Below, one piece after another: positions 35,183 to 43,915 of a DNA stretch of 64,000 bases. Both the position numbers and the translations under genes were made by a program. Position 1 is the first letter of the stretch. Every line of letters starts with the position of its first letter. The stretch is from JASBRS01 sp964496495 (lineage in GTDB: Bacteria; Deinococcota; Deinococci; Deinococcales; Trueperaceae), in NCBI GenBank assembly GCA_964496495.1, contig CAZBZU010000013.1, forward strand, positions 1 through 64,000. The letters run 5' to 3'. The notes below the pieces were generated by a model. The model made no database searches and was not told the origin of the DNA. It saw nothing but the letters and a program-made list of their open reading frames with translations.

Positions 35183-36478
35183 ATGTCCTACCTCGGAATG
35201 AAGCAGCTGCTGGAAGCCGGCGTCCACTTCGGGCACGAGACGAAGCGCTGGAACCCGAAGATGAAGCGCTACATCTTCGCGGAGCGCAACGGCATCTTCA
35301 TCATCGACCTGCAGAAGACGCTCGTCGAGAGCGAGAAGGCCTTCAACTTCCTGCGCGACATGGCCGGCCGCGGCAGCACCATCCTGTTCGTCGGCACCAA
35401 GAAGCAGGCGCAGGAGATCCTGGCGGCCGAGGCCAAGCGCTGCGGCATGCCCTTCATCAACGAGCGCTGGCTGGGCGGGCTGCTGACCAACTTCAAGACC
35501 ATCCGCACCCGCGTCGAGCGCCTCAAGGACCTGCAGGGCATGTTCGACGACGAGTCGATCCTGCGGTTCACCAAGAAGGAACAGATCTCCATGGGCAAGG
35601 AGCTGCAGCGCCTGCACCGCTACCTCGGCGGCATCCAGGAGATGAACCGCCTGCCCGACGCGCTGTTCGTGATCGACCCCACCAAGGAGGCGATCGCGGT
35701 CAAGGAGGCCAACAAGCTCGACATCCCCGTCGTCGCGCTGGCCGACACCGACAGCGACCCGGACGTCCTCGACCACATCATCCCGGGTAACGACGACGCC
35801 ATCCGCTCCATCCAGCTGGTCACCGCCAGGCTCTCCGACGTCATCGTGGAGGTCAAGGGCGGCGCCGACCAGCCGGTCGACCGGCCGGCGGCGGAGCCCG
35901 AGGCGCCGGCGCAGCGTGAGACGCTGCCGACGCCGATGTCCTCGCCGGAGCGGACCATCAAGGCCGCCGCGGCGATGGCGGAGGACGAGGCGGGCGCGGG
36001 CACGGCCGCCACCGAGGCGGCCACCCCGGCCGCCACCAAGGCTCCCACCGAGGCCGGTGCCGAGGCCGGCAAGGCCGGCGGCGCCGCCGCAGCTGCCGCG
36101 GCGCCGGAGGCTGCGCCCGAGACCGCCGCGGCCGAGGACGCTGCCACCGCCGAGGCACCGGCCACCGAAGCACCGGCCACCGAAGCACCGGCCACCGAAG
36201 CACCGGCCACGGAGCCGGCAGCCACCGAAGAAGCGACCACCGAAGAAACGGCCACCGAGGCACCCTCTGCGAAGGAGGCGGCCGCGGAGCCGGCAGCCGC
36301 CGAGGCGGAGGCCAAGCCCAAGGCGCGCAAGCCGCGCGCCCGGGCCACCAAGGCCGAGGCGGCGCCGAGCGAGACGGCCGCAAGCGAGACGGCCCCGAGC
36401 GACACCGCCGAGGGCGACGCAGCCGGCGACGAGAAGGACGCGGGCGAGGAAGCTGGCAAGACGGAGACCGAGGGCTGA
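35183..36478 (+). CDS. rpsB: 30S ribosomal protein S2 with long acidic C-terminal tail
   Basis: Residues 1 to about 235 are a standard S2: MKQLLEAGVHFGHETKRWNPKM, GRGSTILFVGTKKQA, INERWLGGLLTNFKTI and PVVALADTDSDPD. The protein is 431 aa in all, so about 190 residues form a low-complexity Ala/Glu/Thr/Pro tail. The tail has EAPAT repeats and a basic KPKARKPRARATK patch. S2 joins the 30S subunit late and binds S1. The tail's function is unknown. GGAGGA (35171-35176) precedes ATG. First gene of rpsB-tsf-pyrH-frr-cdsA. Confidence 0.96.
   Translation: MSYLGMKQLLEAGVHFGHETKRWNPKMKRYIFAERNGIFIIDLQKTLVESEKAFNFLRDMAGRGSTILFVGTKKQAQEILAAEAKRCGMPFINERWLGGLLTNFKTIRTRVERLKDLQGMFDDESILRFTKKEQISMGKELQRLHRYLGGIQEMNRLPDALFVIDPTKEAIAVKEANKLDIPVVALADTDSDPDVLDHIIPGNDDAIRSIQLVTARLSDVIVEVKGGADQPVDRPAAEPEAPAQRETLPTPMSSPERTIKAAAAMAEDEAGAGTAATEAATPAATKAPTEAGAEAGKAGGAAAAAAAPEAAPETAAAEDAATAEAPATEAPATEAPATEAPATEPAATEEATTEETATEAPSAKEAAAEPAAAEAEAKPKARKPRARATKAEAAPSETAASETAPSDTAEGDAAGDEKDAGEEAGKTETEG
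36152..36211 (+). repeat. 15-bp in-frame tandem repeat in rpsB tail
   Basis: Four nearly identical copies of GAAGCACCGGCCACC encode EAPAT four times. The DNA-level identity suggests recent slippage expansion. Confidence 0.85.
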
Positions 36479-36511
36479 GCTGAGCCCCGGCGCCGCGGAG
36501 GACGAACGACT

Positions 36512-37105
36512 ATGGCTGTGAGCACCGAATCGATCAAGAAGCTGCGCGCTCTCACCGGCGCGGGCATGCTGGACGTCAAGAAGGCGCTCGACGAGACCGC
36601 CGGCGACATCGACGCAGCGGCCGCGCTGCTGCGCGAGCGCGGCATCGCCAAGGCCGAGAAGAAGGCCGAGCGCGCCGCGCACGAAGGCTTCATCGGCACC
36701 TACGTCCACCACAACGGCAAGATCGGCGTGATGGTGGAGCTGAACTGCGAGACGGACTTCGTGGCCATGAACGACAGCTTCCACGAGCTGGCGCGCAACA
36801 TCGCCATGCACGTGGCCATGGCCGACCCCCAGTACGTCAGCCGCGACGACGTCCCCAAGGAGATCGCCGACGCGGAGCGCGACGCCTTCGCCAAGCAGGC
36901 GGCGGGGGAAGGCAAGCCGGCGAACGTGATCGAGAAGATCGCGGAGGGGCGGCTGAACAAGTTCTTCGCCGAGAGCTGCCTGCTCGAGCAGGCCTACATC
37001 AAGGACGACAAGAAGACGGTCGACACCCTCATCAAGGAGTCGATCGCGGTCGTCGGCGAGAACATCCAGGTCGGGCGCTTCGCCCGCATCGCCATCGGGG
37101 AGTGA
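36512..37105 (+). CDS. tsf: Elongation factor Ts, short type
   Basis: The 197-aa protein has the N-terminal UBA-like domain (IKKLRALTGAGMLDVKKALDE) and the catalytic TDF motif in ELNCETDFVAMND. It ends after one core subdomain, like the 196-aa Thermus EF-Ts and unlike the roughly 280-aa Escherichia coli form. It exchanges GDP for GTP on EF-Tu; the short form acts as a dimer in Thermus. The gene follows rpsB by 33 nt. Confidence 0.96.
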   Translation: MAVSTESIKKLRALTGAGMLDVKKALDETAGDIDAAAALLRERGIAKAEKKAERAAHEGFIGTYVHHNGKIGVMVELNCETDFVAMNDSFHELARNIAMHVAMADPQYVSRDDVPKEIADAERDAFAKQAAGEGKPANVIEKIAEGRLNKFFAESCLLEQAYIKDDKKTVDTLIKESIAVVGENIQVGRFARIAIGE

Positions 37106-37108
37106 AGC

Positions 37109-37837
37109 GTGCGTAGAGCCCTACTGAAGCTGTCCGGCGAGTTCCTCGCCGGCGAGAGCGGCTTCGGGGTCTCGCCGGACGCCACCAATTCCCTCGCGGG
37201 AGAGATCGCCGCGGCCCTCGGCCGCGGCGTTCATCTGGCCATCGTCGTCGGCGGCGGCAACTTCTGGCGCGGCGCGCAGAACGGCGGCGGGATGGACCCC
37301 GCCACCGCCGACTACGTCGGCATGCTCGGCACCGTCATGAACGCCATGGCGCTTCAGGACGCGCTCGAGCGCAAGGACGTCGACACCCGGGTGATGACCG
37401 CCATCACCATGCAGGAGGTCGCCGAGCCGTACATCCGGCGGCGCGCGCTTCGCCACCTGGACAAGGAGCGGGTGGTGATCTTCGCCGGCGGCACCGGCAA
37501 CCCCTTCTTCACGACCGACACCGCCGCCGCGCTGCGCGCGCTGGAGATCGACGCCGACATGGTGCTGATGGCGAAGAACAGGGTCGACGGCGTCTACGAC
37601 GACGATCCCAACGTCAACACCGAGGCGCGGCGCTTCCGCTCGCTGTCCTACATGGACGTGCTCAACAAGGGCCTGAAGGTGATGGACGACACCGCCATTA
37701 CGCTGTGCATGGGGCGCGACATGCCCATCACCGTCTTCGACATCTTCTCCGGGGGCAACCTCGACCGCGTCCTGGCAGGCGACGCCGACGTGGGCACCTT
37801 CATCGGCACGGGCGTAGAGACGCGCTACGCCGAGTAG
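37109..37837 (+). CDS. pyrH: UMP kinase
   Basis: The 242-aa amino-acid-kinase-fold protein has RALLKLSGEFLAGE, VVGGGNFWRG, IFAGGTGNPFFTTDTAAALRA and KNRVDGVYDDDPN, all diagnostic of PyrH. It phosphorylates UMP to UDP as a hexamer. The GTG start lies 3 nt after the tsf stop, so the two are translationally linked. Confidence 0.97.
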   Translation: MRRALLKLSGEFLAGESGFGVSPDATNSLAGEIAAALGRGVHLAIVVGGGNFWRGAQNGGGMDPATADYVGMLGTVMNAMALQDALERKDVDTRVMTAITMQEVAEPYIRRRALRHLDKERVVIFAGGTGNPFFTTDTAAALRALEIDADMVLMAKNRVDGVYDDDPNVNTEARRFRSLSYMDVLNKGLKVMDDTAITLCMGRDMPITVFDIFSGGNLDRVLAGDADVGTFIGTGVETRYAE

Positions 37838-37877
37838 CGCGGACGCCGAGCGCTGCGACCGCGGCCGTCCTGCTCGC

Positions 37878-37883
37878 GGTAGA
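37878..37883 (+). promoter_or_regulatory. Possible internal -10 box TAGACT upstream of frr
   Basis: TAGACT lies in the 85-nt gap between pyrH and frr, 39 nt before the frr start. It could give frr and cdsA extra transcription. No -35 is evident. Confidence 0.3.
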
Positions 37884-37922
37884 CTGGCTGCAGACGAATC
37901 GGGCTGGCAGGAGGTAGCGCTG

Positions 37923-38477
37923 ATGAAGAGCGTCCTGAAAGAATCGCGGGAGCGCATGGAGAAGTCGCTCCAGTCCTTCGAGGCCACCGTCGCGACGGTC
38001 CGCACCGGTCGGGCCAACCCCGCCATCCTCAACCGCGTGATGGTCTCCTACTACGGCAGCAGCGTGCCCCTCACCCAGCTCGCCTCCATCGCCAGCCCCG
38101 ACCCGCGGACGCTGCTCATCACGCCGTTCGACAAGTCGGCAGCGGGCGACATCGAGCGTGCCATCCAGGAGAGCGACCTCGGCTTCAACCCCAACAACCA
38201 GGGGGACGCCATCTTCATCAACGTGCCCACCCTCAACGACGAGCGCCGCCGCGACCTGGTGAAGGCCGTGCACGGCATGGCGGAGGAGGCGCGCGTCGCC
38301 ATGCGCAACATCCGCCGCGACGGCAACGACGAGCTCAAGGACATGGAGAAGGAAGGCGACCTCACCGAGGACGACCTGCGCCGCGGCGAGGCCGAGGTGC
38401 AGAAGCTCACCGACGAGTTCATCGCCGCCATCGAGGAGCGTGTCAAGGCCAAGGAAGAGGACATCCTTGCCGTCTGA
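37923..38477 (+). CDS. frr: Ribosome recycling factor
   Basis: The 184-aa protein has the RRF pattern: TVRTGRANPAILNRVMVSYYG, LTQLASIASPDPRTLLI, LNPNNQGDAIFINVPTLNDERR-like phrases and a long C-terminal helix IRRDGNDELKDMEKEGDLTEDD. With EF-G it splits post-termination ribosomes. AGGAGG lies 9 nt upstream of ATG. Confidence 0.97.
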   Translation: MKSVLKESRERMEKSLQSFEATVATVRTGRANPAILNRVMVSYYGSSVPLTQLASIASPDPRTLLITPFDKSAAGDIERAIQESDLGFNPNNQGDAIFINVPTLNDERRRDLVKAVHGMAEEARVAMRNIRRDGNDELKDMEKEGDLTEDDLRRGEAEVQKLTDEFIAAIEERVKAKEEDILAV

Positions 38478-38530
38478 GGGCCCCTGACATGCCTGCGCGT
38501 ACCGGCGGGCCGGCGTGCTGAGGCGCTGCC

Positions 38531-39475
38531 TTGGCGCCTGAGGCGCGCGTGGACGGCGCCGGCGACGGTGCGCCCAGGCGGGAGCCGGTGACGGCACCGC
38601 CGGAGGTGGAGCAGCCGCGCCGCGACGGCGTGCTAGCGGTGCGCGTGCTCAGCGCCTTCGTGGCCTTCGTGGCGGCGCTGCTGATCTTCTGGGTGGGCCT
38701 GCCGCTGCTGGCGCCCGCCTACCTGGTGCTGACGCTCATCGGCATCCAGGAGCTCTCCTCCATGCTGGCGCTGCGCGGCATCCGGGTGCGCCGCTGGAGC
38801 CTGTGGGTGGCGGCGGTGCTGACGTTGCCGGCGTCGCTGCCGGCCAGCTACCCCGGCATGCAGCCGCTGGTGGTGGGAGTGAGCTGGCGGGAGCTGCTGC
38901 TGGGGCTGTTCGCGCTGTTCCTCATCGGGATCGAGGTGGTGAACCCCAGGAGCGACTCGCTCCACACCATCGTCTACACCCTCTTCGGCTACCTCTACAT
39001 CCCCTGGCTGCTCGGCTACTGCGTCACCCTGCGCTACACCCCCGACGGGGTGCTGGGGCTGTGGTACCTCACCCTGCCGATGCTCGCCATCTTCGCGTCC
39101 GACGTCGGCGCATACGCCTTCGGCTCCTGGCTGGGGCGGCGCAAGCTGGCTCCGCTCATCAGCCCCAACAAGACGGTGGAGGGCTCGCTGGGCGGGCTGG
39201 GGCTGTCGGTGGTGGTGGTGGCGGCGGCGACCTTCCTGCTCGAGCGGCTCGGCCACCTGCACGTCGACCTCTACGACGGCCTGCTGTTCAGCCTGCTGGT
39301 GGGCAGCGCCGCGCAACTGGGCGACCTCTTCGAGTCGCTCATCAAGCGCTGGGTGGGGGTGAAGGACGCCGGCTTCTTCCTGCCGGGCCACGGCGGCGTG
39401 CTGGACCGCATCGACAGCACCCTGTTCGCGGTGCCCATCACCTACTACTTCGTGACGCTGGTCATCCTGCGATGA
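38531..39475 (+). CDS. cdsA: Phosphatidate cytidylyltransferase
   Basis: The protein has about eight membrane helices. The C-terminal CDP-diglyceride synthase signature spans KRWVGVKDAGFFLPGHGGVLDRIDS, ending in the metal-binding acidic LDRIDS. SDVGAYAFGSWLGRRKLAPLISPNKTVEG lies before it. It makes CDP-diacylglycerol for phospholipid synthesis. The TTG start gives 314 aa with a polar N-terminus; GTG 38549 or 38588 are alternatives. uppS, often between frr and cdsA, is absent here. Confidence 0.93.
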   Translation: MAPEARVDGAGDGAPRREPVTAPPEVEQPRRDGVLAVRVLSAFVAFVAALLIFWVGLPLLAPAYLVLTLIGIQELSSMLALRGIRVRRWSLWVAAVLTLPASLPASYPGMQPLVVGVSWRELLLGLFALFLIGIEVVNPRSDSLHTIVYTLFGYLYIPWLLGYCVTLRYTPDGVLGLWYLTLPMLAIFASDVGAYAFGSWLGRRKLAPLISPNKTVEGSLGGLGLSVVVVAAATFLLERLGHLHVDLYDGLLFSLLVGSAAQLGDLFESLIKRWVGVKDAGFFLPGHGGVLDRIDSTLFAVPITYYFVTLVILR

Positions 39476-39657
39476 TCGCCGGCATGGCGGGCGGCCGCGC
39501 TGGAGACCGGGACGACCTCGCAACCTTGACGATGCCCGCGGATGAGGCCGCCCCGGCGGCCCCGCGGCGTGAACGTGCGTTACCATTGGGGACGGCGCCT
39601 CCGGCGCCTGGAAGCCGGCGTCGACGGCGCCGGGCAGCGACGAAGGAGTGCCCCTAG

Positions 39658-42090
39658 GTGACACCCACCGGCGGGGACGCCAGCCCGGCGGGCGAGGCAG
39701 GCCGGCTGGTGAGCCCCAACTTCATCACCGACATCATCGACCGCGACCTGCAGGCCGGACGCCACGCCCGCGTGGTGACGCGCTTCCCGCCGGAGCCCAA
39801 CGGCTACGCCCACATCGGTCACGCCTTCGCCTGCTTCCTCGACTTCGGCGTGGCGCAGGACTACGGCGGGGTGTGCCGGCTGCGCTTCGACGACACCAAC
39901 CCCGAGGTCGAGGAGACGCGCTTCGTGACCTCGATCGAGGAGGACATTCGCTGGCTGGGCTGGCAGTGGGACGGTCCGGTGCGCTTCGCCTCGGACTACT
40001 TCGAGCGGCTCTACCAGCTCGCCGAGCGCCTCGTTCTGATGGGCGACGCCTACGTCGACAGCCTGCCCACCGAGGAGATCCAGCGGATGCGCGGCACGGT
40101 CGAGACGCCGGGAACGGCCAGCCCCTACCGCGAGCGCTCGCCCGAGGAGAACCTGGACCTCTTCCGGCGCATGCGCGCAGGCGAGTTCGAGACCGGCGCG
40201 CACGTGCTTCGCGCCAAGATCGACCTGGCGTCCGCGAACATGAAGCTGCGCGACCCGCTGCTCTACCGCATCGTGCACGCCGAGCACTACCGCACCGGCG
40301 CGGACTGGTGCATCTACCCCTTCTACGACTTCCAGCACCCCCTCTCCGACGCCATCGAGGGGGTCACGCACAGCCTCTGCTCGCTGGAGTTCGTCGACAA
40401 CCGCGAGCTCTACGACTGGCTGGTGGATCGCCTCTTCCCCGGCCAGGAGCGGCCGCACCAGTACGAGTTCGGCCGCCGCAATCTGGAGTACACGGTGGTG
40501 AGCAAGCGCCGTCTCATGCGCCTGGTGAGCGAAGGTCACGTCGACGGCTGGGCCGATCCGCGCATGCCCACCCTCGCCGGCTTGCGGCGGCGCGGGGTGC
40601 GCCCCGCCGCCATCCGCGACTTCGCCAGCCGCATAAGCGTGTCCCGCACCACCCGAACGGTCGACATGGCGCTGCTGGAGCACTCCATCCGCGACGACCT
40701 CAACACCAGCGCGCCGCGGGTGATGGCGGTGACCGACCCCCTGCCGCTGACGCTCACCAACCTGGAGGCGGGCGAGACGCTCGACGCCCCCTACTGGCCG
40801 CCCGACGTGCCCAGGGAGGGGAGCCGGAAGCTGCCCTTCGGCCCGCGGCTGGTGATCGAACGGAGCGACTTCGCCGAGGTCCCGCCCGAGGGCTTCCGGC
40901 GCCTGGCGCCCGGCCGCGCCGTGCGGCTCCGCCACGCCTACGCGATCCGCTGCGACGAGGTCGTCAAGAACGCCTCGGGCGAGGTCAGCGAGCTGCGCTG
41001 CAGCGTGCTGCCCGGCAGCCTGGGGCGCAACCCGACGGGCGTGAAGGTGGGGGGCGCCATCCACTGGCTGGCGACGGACGAGGCGCTGCCGGCCGAGTTC
41101 CGGCTCTACGACCGGCTGTTCAGCGTGGCCGAGCCCGGCGGGCGCGGCGAGGACTTCCTCGAAGGCCTCAACTCCGACTCGCTGGTGGTGCGCCAGGGGT
41201 TCGTGGAGCCGAGCGTGGCGAGCGACCCGGCCGGCACGCGCTACCAGTTCGAGCGCCTGGGGTACTTCTGGCGCGACCCCGCCTCGCTGGCGGCCGCCGG
41301 CGACGACGGGCCGGCCGCGCGCCTGGTCTTCAACCGCATCGTCACCCTGAAGGACTCCTGGGCACGGAAGTCCGGGGGGGCGGGGCGCGGGGCGGCCGCG
41401 ACCGGCCGCCGGCAGCGGGCCGCGGCGGCCGGGGGCGGCACGGAGGACCGCGATGACGGCGGGGCCCCCGCCGGCGACGCCGCGTGGCGCACTGCCAGCG
41501 GCTCCAGCCACGCCGAGGAGGCGCCCCCCGACCCGGCCGCGGGCCTGGACGCCGACCGGCGGACGCTCTACCGGCGCTTCCGCGACCTCGGCGTCGCCCC
41601 GGACGACGCCGCCCTGATCGCCGCACGCGACGACCTGGCGGGATTCTTCGAGGCCGCCGCGCTCGAGCACGGTGACGCGGCCCAGGTGGCCAACTGGGTG
41701 GTCAACGACCTGGTACGCGAGCTCAAGGACCACGATCTCGGCGATCTAGGCATCACGCCCGAGCGCCTGGCCCAGCTCCTGCGCCTGGTCGACGACGGCA
41801 CCGTCACCTTGCCGGTGGCGCGCGAGCTCTTCGGCGAGGTGGCGGCATCCGGCACCGAGCCGGAGCTGCTGGTGCGCCAGCGGGGCCTGGAGCGCCTGGC
41901 CGACGAGGAGGCACTACGCGAGATCATCGCCCGGGCGCTGGACGGGCATCCGGCCGAGGTGGCCGCCTACCGCGGCGGCAAGCACGGCCTCAAGGGCTTC
42001 TTCGTGGGGCAGGTGATGCGCGCCACGCAGGGCCGCGCCGACCCGCAGCTGGTGCAGCGTCTGGTCGCCGCGGCGCTGGACTCGGCCTGA
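39658..42090 (+). CDS. glnS: Glutaminyl-tRNA synthetase with C-terminal GatB/YqeY-like domain
   Basis: The 810-aa protein has a class I GlnRS body (about 1-560) with PPEPNGYAHIGHA (HIGH at 52-55), DDTNPE, HPLSDAIEGVTHSLCSLEF and the KMSKS-type loop VVSKRRL. A low-complexity Arg/Ala/Gly linker (about 565-620) leads to a YqeY/GatB-tail-like helical domain (about 625-810). That domain has ANWVVNDLVREL, ITPERLAQLLRLVDDGTV and GKHGLKGFFVGQVMRATQGRADPQLV in parts. The same added domain helps tRNA-Gln binding in Deinococcus radiodurans GlnRS. The GTG start follows AAGGAG. Confidence 0.96.
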   Translation: MTPTGGDASPAGEAGRLVSPNFITDIIDRDLQAGRHARVVTRFPPEPNGYAHIGHAFACFLDFGVAQDYGGVCRLRFDDTNPEVEETRFVTSIEEDIRWLGWQWDGPVRFASDYFERLYQLAERLVLMGDAYVDSLPTEEIQRMRGTVETPGTASPYRERSPEENLDLFRRMRAGEFETGAHVLRAKIDLASANMKLRDPLLYRIVHAEHYRTGADWCIYPFYDFQHPLSDAIEGVTHSLCSLEFVDNRELYDWLVDRLFPGQERPHQYEFGRRNLEYTVVSKRRLMRLVSEGHVDGWADPRMPTLAGLRRRGVRPAAIRDFASRISVSRTTRTVDMALLEHSIRDDLNTSAPRVMAVTDPLPLTLTNLEAGETLDAPYWPPDVPREGSRKLPFGPRLVIERSDFAEVPPEGFRRLAPGRAVRLRHAYAIRCDEVVKNASGEVSELRCSVLPGSLGRNPTGVKVGGAIHWLATDEALPAEFRLYDRLFSVAEPGGRGEDFLEGLNSDSLVVRQGFVEPSVASDPAGTRYQFERLGYFWRDPASLAAAGDDGPAARLVFNRIVTLKDSWARKSGGAGRGAAATGRRQRAAAAGGGTEDRDDGGAPAGDAAWRTASGSSHAEEAPPDPAAGLDADRRTLYRRFRDLGVAPDDAALIAARDDLAGFFEAAALEHGDAAQVANWVVNDLVRELKDHDLGDLGITPERLAQLLRLVDDGTVTLPVARELFGEVAASGTEPELLVRQRGLERLADEEALREIIARALDGHPAEVAAYRGGKHGLKGFFVGQVMRATQGRADPQLVQRLVAAALDSA

Positions 42091-42135
42091 CGGCGGCGTC
42101 CCGCGTCGCCAGCGGCACGCCGCGCGTGCGGCCGC

Positions 42136-43299
42136 TCAGCCGCCCACCCGGCGACCCCTCGCCACCACCGTACGCACCTGAAGCTCGCTGTCCAGCGCCA
42201 CCAGGTCGGCCCGCTTGCCGACCGCCAGCTCACCGCGGTCGCCCAGTCCCAGGTAGCGGGCGGCCGTCGTGGAGGTCAGCGCGCTCGCCTGTGCCAGCGG
42301 CACGCCGGCCTTGACGGCGTTCCGTAGCGCCACGTCGAGCGTGAGCACGCTACCTGCCAGGGTGCCGCCGGGCAGCCGCGCCGCCCCGCCCCGGACCAGC
42401 ACCCGCTGACCGCCGAGCTCGCTCTCCCCTTCCGCCAGGCCGCTGGCACGGATGGCGTCGGTGACGAGCGTTAGCCGGCCCGCCTTGGCCGCCAGCACCG
42501 CGCGGAAGCTGGCCTCGTGCACGTGGTGGAGGTCGAGGATCAGCTCGACGAACGCCTCGGGATCGGCCAGCGCTGCCCCCACCGTGCCCGGCGCGCGGCT
42601 GGCGAGCGTGCTCATGGCGTTGAACAGGTGGGTGTAGCCGATCACGCCGCCCTCGGCCCGCACCACGGCCGTCAGCGCGCGCGCCTCCTCGTAGCCGGCG
42701 GCCGTGTGGCCCACGCTCACGCGCACGCCGGCGCGGGCGAGTCGCCTGCCGGCGTCCAGCGCCCCCTCGATCTCCGGCGCCAGGGTAGCCACCCGCACCA
42801 CGTCGAGCGCCAGCAGCGCGTCGAGCCGCTCCGGCTCGGGCGTGAGCGTCAGCGGCGGCTGCGCGCCGAGCTTGTCCGGGCTGATGAACGGCCCCTCGAG
42901 GTGGGCGCCGGGGATGGCGGGCATGGGCGCGGCGCCGTCCTCCTCCGGCTCCGCGCGGACCTCGCACACGCCCTCGAGCGCCCGCAGCACGTCCGGCCAG
43001 GGGTTGGTGATGGTGGTGGGCAGCAGCGTGGTGGTGCCATGCCCGAGGTGGAAGCGCGCCAGGGTGAGCACGCCCTCGGGGCCGTCCATGGTGTCGCCGC
43101 CGCCGCCGCCGTGGACGTGCCCGTCGATGAAGCCGGGGAGCACGATGCGGCCGTCGCCGCCCCGCACCTCCTCGAGCAGCGAGGCGTCGCCGCCGCCGAG
43201 CGGCTCGGCATCGATCTCAAGGATGTCGCGGTCGAACCGGATGCTGCCCCGCGCCAGGCCACCCGGCAGCGCCAGCACGCCTTCGAGTCGGTCGCTCAT
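42136..43299 (-). CDS. nagA: N-acetylglucosamine-6-phosphate deacetylase
   Basis: The 387-aa amidohydrolase has the metal site HVH (His61, His63) in PGFIDGHVHGG. It also has GAHLEGPFISP with the metal Glu, VGHTAAGYEEA, THLFNAM and the catalytic Asp in LVTDAIRASG. It deacetylates GlcNAc-6-phosphate in amino sugar and peptidoglycan recycling. ATG 43299 (MSDRLEG) is chosen over upstream codons, which encode a Pro/Gly/Ala-rich, non-conserved stretch. No nagB or PTS gene lies nearby. Convergent with glnS. Confidence 0.93.
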   Translation of the reverse strand: MSDRLEGVLALPGGLARGSIRFDRDILEIDAEPLGGGDASLLEEVRGGDGRIVLPGFIDGHVHGGGGGDTMDGPEGVLTLARFHLGHGTTTLLPTTITNPWPDVLRALEGVCEVRAEPEEDGAAPMPAIPGAHLEGPFISPDKLGAQPPLTLTPEPERLDALLALDVVRVATLAPEIEGALDAGRRLARAGVRVSVGHTAAGYEEARALTAVVRAEGGVIGYTHLFNAMSTLASRAPGTVGAALADPEAFVELILDLHHVHEASFRAVLAAKAGRLTLVTDAIRASGLAEGESELGGQRVLVRGGAARLPGGTLAGSVLTLDVALRNAVKAGVPLAQASALTSTTAARYLGLGDRGELAVGKRADLVALDSELQVRTVVARGRRVGG

Positions 43300-43504
43300 G
43301 CCACACCCTCGTCCCTTCTCGGCAGCGCGGCCGCGCCCGGACCGATCTGGGGCGACTCGCTTCCCTGCCCCGCTCAGGATACTTGCCGCGGCCGGGGACG
43401 GGCCCGTCCGCCACCAAGGCGCGGCCGGCCCGGCGCCGGGCGTTACGCCGGGCCGCGCTCCGCCCGCCGGGACCGCCCCGCCGGGCCACGGCACGCCTGG
43501 CCAC

Positions 43505-43552
43505 GGGCCGCAGGAGCCATGGGCCGCAGGAGCCGCGGGCCGCAGGGGCCAC
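43505..43552 (+). repeat. 16-bp tandem repeat, three copies
   Basis: GGGCCGCAGGAGCCAT, GGGCCGCAGGAGCCGC and GGGCCGCAGGGGCCAC follow head to tail in the 273-bp gap between the nagA start and the stop of the next minus-strand gene. The rest of the gap shows nothing gene-like. Confidence 0.8.
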
Positions 43553-43572
43553 GGCACGCGGGGCCGCGGCCG

Positions 43573-43833
43573 CTAGGCCAGAGGCCGCTGCTCGAGCGCC
43601 AGCTTGAGGGTGAGCGCGGTGTCGCCCACGTCCACCCAGCAGCGACGCACGTCCGCGTGGCACACCCCCGCCTCCGAGCGCAGCTCCAGGGTGGTGCCGG
43701 CCGCCTGCGCCTCGAGGAAGGCAGCCACCCGGTCCGCCGGCAGCTCCGCCCGCCAGACCCAGCCGTTCTCCGCGGTGCCCACCATGACCCCGTCGATGCC
43801 CTCCAGCGTTGCACGCCGTTCCGTGAGGTCCAT
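43573..43833 (-). CDS. Small conserved-looking hypothetical protein
   Basis: The 86-aa protein from ATG 43833 (MDLTERRATLEGIDGVMVG) has alternating beta-like segments (GWVWRAELPADRV, TTLELRSEAG, DTALTLKLALEQ) and a mixed, protein-like composition. It has no signal peptide or membrane segment. No family is recognised. It lies upstream of nagA on the same strand and is divergent from the gene at 43916. Confidence 0.6.
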   Translation of the reverse strand: MDLTERRATLEGIDGVMVGTAENGWVWRAELPADRVAAFLEAQAAGTTLELRSEAGVCHADVRRCWVDVGDTALTLKLALEQRPLA

Positions 43834-43904
43834 GCCACCATTGTCGCCGGCCGCCCGCCCGGCGTCGCCGGAGACTAGGCAAGACTCTAGAGCCCCGCGG
43901 CAGA

Positions 43905-43910
43905 TAGCAT
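43905..43910 (+). promoter_or_regulatory. -10 box TAGCAT of a leaderless-type promoter (gene at 43916)
   Basis: TAGCAT is followed 5 nt later by GTG 43916, without a Shine-Dalgarno sequence. Confidence 0.45.
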
Positions 43911-43915
43911 GGGCC

